Positions 7,264 through 11,584 of a DNA stretch of 11,584 nucleotides are shown here, one piece after another. The notes under the pieces are model-generated. The model searched no databases. It was not told the DNA's origin and was given only the letters and a program-made list of their open reading frames with translations. Position 1 is the stretch's first letter. The number at the start of each line of letters is the position of its first letter. The position numbers and the translations under genes were made by a program. Source of the stretch: RGIG6353 sp045594565 (GTDB lineage: Bacteria > Bacillota > Clostridia > Oscillospirales > SIG627); the NCBI GenBank assembly GCA_045594565.1, contig JAZNYT010000007.1, positions 1 to 11,584 on the forward strand, given 5' to 3'.

Positions 7264-8052
7264 ATGAAGCACGATTTTCTTATAGTTTCATCCGACGGGA
7301 AGATGGACAGGCGGATAGACGAGCTTTACGTCTCTCTTTCAAAAAAAGAGGAGGTCAGGCTTGTAGATTCTCCCGACCTTTTAAAGCCGGTAGATACGTC
7401 TGTTATCATTCTTCCTTTTTTTATAAACGACGAACGCGCAAGGCTTTTTCTTGGAGAATGTCCCGAAGGGGCAGCCGTCTTCGGGGGGCATCCCACCGAG
7501 TCGCTTATAGATGTTATAACCGAGAAAAAGCTACGCTACACCGACATTCTTTCAGACGAGCAATTCTGCCGAGACAATGCACTTATCACCGCCGAGGGAG
7601 CGCTCTCTCTTATTATAAATTCCACCGACGAAACGCTCTACTCTATGAGAGTGGCAGTTTTCGGCTACGGAAGAATCGGAGAGAGGCTGACCCGTATGCT
7701 GCTGGGACTGGGTGCGACGGTGAGAGTATTTTCTTCAAATGAAGATGAGCTCTCCCGTGCCAAGACGAGAGGTATATCCGCCTGCCACCTATGGCAAAGA
7801 GAGAATATGGATATCTTCCGCGCCCTTGTAAATACCGTTCCGCTCAGGCACGTAATCGACGAGGACACTCTCTTATCCCTGTCTGATACGGCATATATTC
7901 TCGACCTTGCAAGCGGAGAGAACAACGTTGATTGGAGAGCGATGAACTCTCTCTCACTAAAAGGGGAAAAGGCAAGCTCACTTCCTACCAAGGTATCTCC
8001 GAAGTCTGCGGCTCTTGCGGTTGAAAGAACTATTTTCAGGCATTTGAACTAA
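7264..8052 (+). CDS. dpaA: Dipicolinate synthase subunit A
   Basis: Also called SpoVFA. With DpaB it oxidises the lysine-pathway intermediate dihydrodipicolinate to dipicolinic acid in the mother cell; the product fills the spore core and gives heat resistance. The protein is 262 aa, somewhat shorter than Bacillus DpaA (about 297 aa), with a reduced N-terminal half. The dinucleotide-binding loop GYGRIG is at 134-139, within VAVFGYGRIGERLTRMLLG and followed by LGATVRVF. It is preceded by the family block NALITAEGALSLIIN. NTVPLRHVIDEDTL and the closing SLPTKVSPKSAA match the conserved C-terminal part (APGLPGIVAPKTA in Bacillus). dpaB follows after 9 bases with its ribosome binding site overlapping the dpaA stop. 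Unlike the Bacillus spoVF operon, no asd or dapA gene lies next to it here. Confidence 0.9.
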   Translation: MKHDFLIVSSDGKMDRRIDELYVSLSKKEEVRLVDSPDLLKPVDTSVIILPFFINDERARLFLGECPEGAAVFGGHPTESLIDVITEKKLRYTDILSDEQFCRDNALITAEGALSLIINSTDETLYSMRVAVFGYGRIGERLTRMLLGLGATVRVFSSNEDELSRAKTRGISACHLWQRENMDIFRALVNTVPLRHVIDEDTLLSLSDTAYILDLASGENNVDWRAMNSLSLKGEKASSLPTKVSPKSAALAVERTIFRHLN

Positions 8053-8061
8053 GGAGCTTTT

Positions 8062-8634
8062 ATGAACAAAGTAAAACTGGGTTTTGCTATTACAGGCTCT
8101 TTCTGTACTATCGAAAGGGTGCTTGAGGAAATGGGAGAGCTATGTCATGAAAAATACGATATCACTCCCATTCTGTCCCCTATCGTTGCCTCCACGTCAA
8201 CACGTTTTATGGAGGTGGACGACCTTTACGACAGGCTCAAAATGATAACCGATAACAAGCCCATAACCACCGTACAGGCAGCCGAGCCTATAGGGCCGAA
8301 AAAGCTTTTCGATGCAATCTTGGTTGCGCCCTGTACCGGAAATACACTCTCAAAGCTTGCCCTCGGTATCACAGATACCTCTGTCACTATGGCAGTGAAG
8401 GCAGGTATCAGGAACGAGATTCCAATCGTTATAGCCCCATCCACCAATGATGCTTTGGGAGCGACCTGTAAAAATATCGGTCTTCTTATGAACACCCGAA
8501 ATATTTACTTCGTACCCTTTTCACAGGATGCGCCAAACGACAAGCACCGCTCGATGGTAGCGGATTTTTCTCTTATCGAGAAAACGCTTGAAGAGGCGCT
8601 GGAAGGCAGACAGATACAACCTATAATAACCTAA
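8062..8634 (+). CDS. dpaB: Dipicolinate synthase subunit B
   Basis: Also called SpoVFB, the flavoprotein-like subunit of dipicolinate synthase, acting with DpaA during sporulation. It is 190 aa, close to the family's usual 200. The N-terminal loop GFAITGSFCT (7-16) is the signature start. APCTGNTLSKLALGITDT (from 89) and then PIVIAPSTNDALG and KNIGLLMNTRNIYFVPF are near-exact family blocks. The fold is that of the flavin-binding HFCD-type decarboxylases. The AAGGAGC ribosome binding site at 8051-8057 overlaps the dpaA stop, so the pair is co-translated in one short operon, which ends at the hairpin 8641-8660. Confidence 0.96.
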   Translation: MNKVKLGFAITGSFCTIERVLEEMGELCHEKYDITPILSPIVASTSTRFMEVDDLYDRLKMITDNKPITTVQAAEPIGPKKLFDAILVAPCTGNTLSKLALGITDTSVTMAVKAGIRNEIPIVIAPSTNDALGATCKNIGLLMNTRNIYFVPFSQDAPNDKHRSMVADFSLIEKTLEEALEGRQIQPIIT

Positions 8635-8640
8635 ACGGAT

Positions 8641-8670
8641 GACGGCGGAAAACCGCCGTCTTATTTTATT
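8641..8670 (+). terminator. Rho-independent terminator of dpaAB
   Basis: GACGGCGG (8641-8648) pairs with CCGCCGTC (8653-8660) around an AAAA loop. The T-rich tract TTATTTTATT follows. It lies 7 bases after the dpaB stop. Confidence 0.9.
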
Positions 8671-8671
8671 G

Positions 8672-8700
8672 TTGACATTTGTCCGAAAATATAGTAAAAT
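8672..8700 (+). promoter_or_regulatory. Strong sigma-A promoter of the acyltransferase/ligase operon
   Basis: A perfect TTGACA (8672-8677), exactly 17 bases, then TAAAAT (8695-8700). The -10 box is 40 bases before the start codon. This is the best vegetative promoter in the window, suggesting strong expression in growing cells. Confidence 0.88.
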
Positions 8701-8740
8701 ATGAACGATTGTTGAATAAAATAAACATCAGGAGGACAAA

Positions 8741-9640
8741 ATGGCTGAAAAAAAGCGCAGATGGGGAGACAGAAAGGATGGGTATCTTGTAAGAGATATT
8801 GATTCAATGCATGTTATTGCCCCTATGATAATGCCTAACCGTACCGATAATGAGGCTGTTATGACCGAGACTATCGACATAACTGCAATAAATAAATTTC
8901 TTGAAGAAAAAAACTTCGATGGAATTGACTTTAAATATACTTTTTTTCACGTAATTCTTGCAGCACTTGCTAAAACCATTGTTCTTCGTCCCCGAATGAA
9001 CAGGTTTTATAAAGGTCCTCGCCTTTACGACAGAAAAGATATTATCTTTTCCTTCGTTGTAAAAAAGCAGTTTGAGGACGATGCGCACGAGGCTCTTGCA
9101 GTTGTGAAAATCGCCCCTGACACGGGCGTGTCCCCCCTCGAGCAGATATACTCGAAGGTTAAAAAGTTTGTTTTTTCGGTAAGACGTGAGAACAAAAAGG
9201 ACACAACCTCGGACATTATGGATAAGCTTGTTATGGCTCTTCCAAAGCCTATCCTGAAATTTGTATTTAACGTACTCGGATGGCTGGACTACCACGGTCA
9301 CTACCCCACCTTCCTGATGACAGAGGACCCTTATTTCTCATCTGTCTTTGTATCAAACCTCGGAAGCATCAAGATGAAGGCTAACTACCATCACCTTGCA
9401 AACTGGGGCACAAATTCATTCTTCGTAATTGTTGGCGAAAAGCATATGAAGGCATACCCCACAGAAGATGGCGGCGTTGAGTGGCGTGAGGTCATAGACC
9501 TTGGTCTTACCATTGATGAAAGAATTGCCGACGGTGTATACTTTGCAAAGAGTCTTAAAATATTCCGAGAGCTCATTGCTCACCCCGAGCTTCTCGAACT
9601 TGACATTATAACACCTGTTGAGTTAGGAGACAAGAAATGA
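8741..9640 (+). CDS. Stand-alone E2-type acyltransferase-fold protein lacking the catalytic His
   Basis: This 299-residue protein resembles the catalytic domain of 2-oxoacid dehydrogenase E2 / chloramphenicol acetyltransferase (PF00198-like). It has no lipoyl domain, no peripheral-subunit-binding domain and no signal peptide. The conserved order of the fold is visible: HVIAPMIMPNRTDNEAVMTE (about 24-43), FFHVILAALAKTIVLRPRMN, and VFVSNLGSIKMKANYHHLAN with the E2-like SNLG. The C-terminal active-site motif should read HxxxDG but is ERIADG here (E260, D264, G265). A hydrophobic stretch near 165-184 (LPKPILKFVFNVLGWLDY) is unusual for E2 and might contact membrane or partner. AGGAGGA at 8730-8736 supports the ATG. 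It overlaps the following ligase gene by four bases, so the two probably act together. The reaction is unknown. Confidence 0.8.
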   Translation: MAEKKRRWGDRKDGYLVRDIDSMHVIAPMIMPNRTDNEAVMTETIDITAINKFLEEKNFDGIDFKYTFFHVILAALAKTIVLRPRMNRFYKGPRLYDRKDIIFSFVVKKQFEDDAHEALAVVKIAPDTGVSPLEQIYSKVKKFVFSVRRENKKDTTSDIMDKLVMALPKPILKFVFNVLGWLDYHGHYPTFLMTEDPYFSSVFVSNLGSIKMKANYHHLANWGTNSFFVIVGEKHMKAYPTEDGGVEWREVIDLGLTIDERIADGVYFAKSLKIFRELIAHPELLELDIITPVELGDKK

Positions 9641-11361
9641 AAGAAACAAGAACCCCTTGGCTGAATAACTACGGTACAACTCCCGCCCACCTCGAATACT
9701 TCGACGGCACTATGTGGGAGCTTGTAAGCGAGATTGCAGATAAGTACCCCTCTTATATCGCCTTTGAATTTATGGGCGCAAAAACCACGTATAAGGAATT
9801 CAAGAGGAAGGTAGAAATCTGCGCAAGATCTCTTAAGGCGATAGGTGTAAGGCAGAATGACAAGGTCACTATCTGTATGCCCAACTGCCCTCAGGGAATC
9901 ATTATGTTCTACGCCGTTAACGTTGTTGGCGCTATTGCAAATATGATCCACCCCCTGTCAAGTGAAAACGAAATTGAATTCTATCTTAAGGAATCGGGAA
10001 GCCTTTACGCCATCACTCTCGACCAGTTCTACAATAAATTCGAGGCGATAAGACAGAACGTTGACCTTGAAAACATCATCATCGCAAGTATAAAGGATGC
10101 TCTTTCTCAGCCTATTAAAGCAGGTTATATGCTCACAGAGGGCAAGAAGATAAAGAAGATACCTGCAGATGCTCCCATTATTCGTTGGAACAGATTTATG
10201 TCATACGGTCTGAACTACCATTGGAAGTACAAGGTAGAAAGAAAGTCCGCCGACCCTGCCGTAATACTTTATAGCGGAGGAACGACGGGAACCACCAAGG
10301 GCATTCTTCTCTCAAACCTTAACTTTAATGCCCTTGCTGCACAGATAATTGCAACAAATCAAATGTTCCGTGCGGGTGACAAGATGCTTGCCGCGATGCC
10401 TATATTCCACGGCTTCGGTCTCGGTGTCAGCATTCACTCCATGCTTGCAAACGGAGGCAGATGTCTCCTCGTTCCGAGATTCACTCCCACAAGCCTTGCA
10501 AAGCTTATAAAGAAATCAAGATGTAACTTCATTGCAGGAGTTCCCACTCTCTTTGAAGCATTCTTACGCCAGGAATCTATGAAGGATGCTGACCTCTCCT
10601 GTCTCAAGGGTGTATTCAGCGGAGGCGACAGCCTTTCCATTGAGCTTAAAAAGAAGTTCGACAAATTCCTTTATGACCACAATTCCATGATACAGATTCG
10701 CGAAGGCTACGGTATGACAGAGTGCGTTACTGCAAGCTGTCTTACTCCTGCCCACATGTCAAAAGAAGGCAGTATCGGTCAGCCCTTCCCCGATACCTAC
10801 TATACCATAGTTGATCCCGGAAGCATAAACGAGGTTGACTACGGGGTTGAGGGTGAGATTTGTATTTCCGGTCCTACTGTTATGATGGAGTACATAAACC
10901 ATCCCGAAGAGACCGCCAATACCTTAAGAGTCCACGAGGACGGCAAGGTGTGGGTACATACAGGCGACCTCGGTTATATGGACAGTGAGGGATTTTTATA
11001 CTTCAAGCAGAGAATAAAGAGAATGATTATCACCAGCGGGTACAACGTATACCCCTCACAGATAGAAAACATTCTTGACGCTCACGAGCTTGTTCAGATG
11101 AGCTGTATCGTTGGTGTACCCGACTCCTACAAGATGCAAAAGGTTAAAGCATTCATTATGCTGAAATCGGGTGTCGAGGCAAACGAGGAGACAAAGAAGA
11201 TAATTCTCGACTATTGCAGAAAGAACGTTGCCAAGTATGCGATGCCCTATGATATTGAGTTCAGAGCAGAGCTACCAAAGACACTTGTGGGCAAGGTTGC
11301 CTACCGTGTTCTTGAAGAGGAAGAGCTGGCAAAGGCAAAGAGCGTACCTGTTACACAGTAA
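9637..11361 (+). CDS. AMP-binding acyl-CoA synthetase-like ligase
   Basis: This 574-residue enzyme belongs to the ANL superfamily of adenylating enzymes and most resembles FadD-type acyl-CoA ligases, which activate a carboxylic acid with ATP and then form a CoA thioester. The P-loop-like motif YSGGTTGTTKG is at 212-222. YGMTE is at 358-362. HTGDLGYMD contains the ribose-binding D444. QRIKRMIITSGYNVYP (458-473) is the hinge and following motif. PKTLVGKV carries the expected catalytic lysine K553. All catalytic motifs are intact. The acid cannot be named from sequence; a medium/long-chain fatty acid is the default guess, an aryl acid possible. It is coupled to the E2-like gene by an ATGA overlap, has AGGAGA at 9625-9630, and ends before a strong terminator. 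Confidence 0.9.
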   Translation: MKETRTPWLNNYGTTPAHLEYFDGTMWELVSEIADKYPSYIAFEFMGAKTTYKEFKRKVEICARSLKAIGVRQNDKVTICMPNCPQGIIMFYAVNVVGAIANMIHPLSSENEIEFYLKESGSLYAITLDQFYNKFEAIRQNVDLENIIIASIKDALSQPIKAGYMLTEGKKIKKIPADAPIIRWNRFMSYGLNYHWKYKVERKSADPAVILYSGGTTGTTKGILLSNLNFNALAAQIIATNQMFRAGDKMLAAMPIFHGFGLGVSIHSMLANGGRCLLVPRFTPTSLAKLIKKSRCNFIAGVPTLFEAFLRQESMKDADLSCLKGVFSGGDSLSIELKKKFDKFLYDHNSMIQIREGYGMTECVTASCLTPAHMSKEGSIGQPFPDTYYTIVDPGSINEVDYGVEGEICISGPTVMMEYINHPEETANTLRVHEDGKVWVHTGDLGYMDSEGFLYFKQRIKRMIITSGYNVYPSQIENILDAHELVQMSCIVGVPDSYKMQKVKAFIMLKSGVEANEETKKIILDYCRKNVAKYAMPYDIEFRAELPKTLVGKVAYRVLEEEELAKAKSVPVTQ

Positions 11362-11376
11362 AGCTAGATATTTTGG

Positions 11377-11408
11377 TTATAAAAGCACCCTCTCGGGTGC
11401 TTTTATAA
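11377..11408. terminator. Rho-independent terminator after the ligase gene
   Basis: The 14-bp perfect arms TTATAAAAGCACCC (11377-11390) and GGGTGCTTTTATAA (11395-11408) enclose the loop TCTC. T-runs inside the distal arm and A-runs in the proximal arm mean it could work in both directions. Confidence 0.9.
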
Positions 11409-11410
11409 TT

Positions 11411-11438
11411 GAAAATTGAGAATTGAGAATTAAAAATT
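11411..11438. repeat. Tandem heptamer repeat, four copies
   Basis: Four consecutive 7-base units read GAAAATT, GAGAATT, GAGAATT and AAAAATT, directly after the terminator. Two are identical and the outer two differ at one or two positions. No coding frame or hairpin explains it. Confidence 0.7.
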
Positions 11439-11458
11439 AAGGTAAATTTTGTGTAAAA

Positions 11459-11523
11459 TCAGCACATAGGTAAGTAATTTGTTTCAGCAGATAGGTAAGC
11501 CAGTGGTAAGTGCAGGTAAGCCA
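11459..11523 (+). repeat. GGTAAG direct-repeat cluster
   Basis: GGTAAG occurs four times in 52 bases (11469, 11494, 11505, 11515). The first two copies lie in a longer 16-base repeat, TCAGCACATAGGTAAG (11459-11474) and TCAGCAGATAGGTAAG (11484-11499), differing at one base. The second and fourth copies share AGGTAAGCCA (11493-11502, 11514-11523). The frames are broken by TAA/TAG, so it is not coding. It lies in the roughly 175-base non-coding stretch at the right edge and could be a set of regulator sites or the remnant of a repeat element. Confidence 0.6.
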
Positions 11524-11564
11524 AAACGAAAAAACGATGCTATATATAAATTATAGTTAATCAA

Positions 11565-11570
11565 GAGGAG
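11565..11570 (+). promoter_or_regulatory. Possible ribosome binding site of a gene beginning beyond the window
   Basis: GAGGAG lies 14 bases before the window edge, after an AT-rich stretch (TATATATAAATTATAG). No ATG, GTG or TTG follows within the window, so a downstream start is inferred only, and the spacing would be long. Confidence 0.3.
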
Positions 11571-11584
11571 AAAAGCAATAGGAA

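Noticed and set aside
8804..9301. A 165-codon minus-strand open frame opposite the E2-like gene
   Set aside because: Antisense to a gene with a consensus promoter and ribosome binding site; the translation is Lys/Tyr/Val-rich with no family resemblance.
11228..11419. A small plus-strand frame overlapping the ligase 3' end and running through the terminator
   Set aside because: It has no ribosome binding site, overlaps conserved codons including the catalytic lysine motif in another frame, and translates the terminator hairpin.
11441..11459. A TAAAAT box at 11454-11459 as promoter of the next gene
   Set aside because: No -35-like hexamer lies about 17 bases upstream, and it is not an extended -10, so it was not called.
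11459..11523. Possible CRISPR array in the GGTAAG repeats
   Set aside because: Repeat units are too short and unevenly spaced, spacers are only a few bases, and no cas gene is in the window.

Overview
The window looks like chromosomal DNA from an anaerobic, spore-forming Clostridia-type Firmicute. Four things suggest this: a bacterial V-type (A/V-type) ATPase operon, a dipicolinate synthase gene pair (made only by endospore formers), strong AGGAGG-type ribosome binding sites with TTGACA/TAAAAT promoters, and compact hairpin terminators between transcription units. Genus or species cannot be assigned from the sequence alone; an uncultured gut Clostridia lineage is a reasonable guess. Gene content is mostly ordinary housekeeping. 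I see no phage, insertion sequence, CRISPR array, tRNA or rRNA.

Layout. (1) 1-4573, plus strand: the 3' part of a V-type ATPase operon in the usual order C (cut by the window edge), F, A, B, D. The genes are tightly coupled (1-bp overlap C/F, 4-bp overlap A/B). It ends in a perfect palindrome shared with the 3' end of the convergent gene. (2) 4579-6124, minus strand: a YihY/BrkB-family inner-membrane protein, preceded in transcription order by a cytidylate-kinase-like P-loop kinase. A hairpin terminator separates the two. (3) 6125-6238: a divergent intergenic region with a good sigma-A promoter for the kinase and a weaker one for the gene to the right. (4) 6239-7194, plus: cysteine synthase (cysK) with a GTG start and its own terminator. 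(5) 7264-8660, plus: dpaA-dpaB, the two subunits of dipicolinate synthase, with their own terminator and no clear vegetative promoter. (6) 8672-11408, plus: a near-consensus sigma-A promoter, a stand-alone E2-type acyltransferase-fold protein, and a translationally coupled (ATGA overlap) acyl-CoA ligase-like AMP-binding enzyme, ended by a strong terminator. (7) 11409-11584: non-coding DNA with a tandem heptamer repeat and a set of GGTAAG-containing direct repeats, probably the leader of a gene starting just beyond the window.

How they work together. The ATPase subunits form the catalytic head (A, B), central stalk (D, F) and stalk-to-rotor coupler (C) of one rotary machine. CysK makes cysteine. 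DpaA and DpaB together make the spore-core compound dipicolinate. The last two genes clearly form one operon whose pathway is unknown. The ligase keeps all of its catalytic motifs, but the E2-like partner has Glu where the catalytic His of the HxxxDG motif should be. That pair and the small repeat-rich leader at the right end are the parts most worth a second look.
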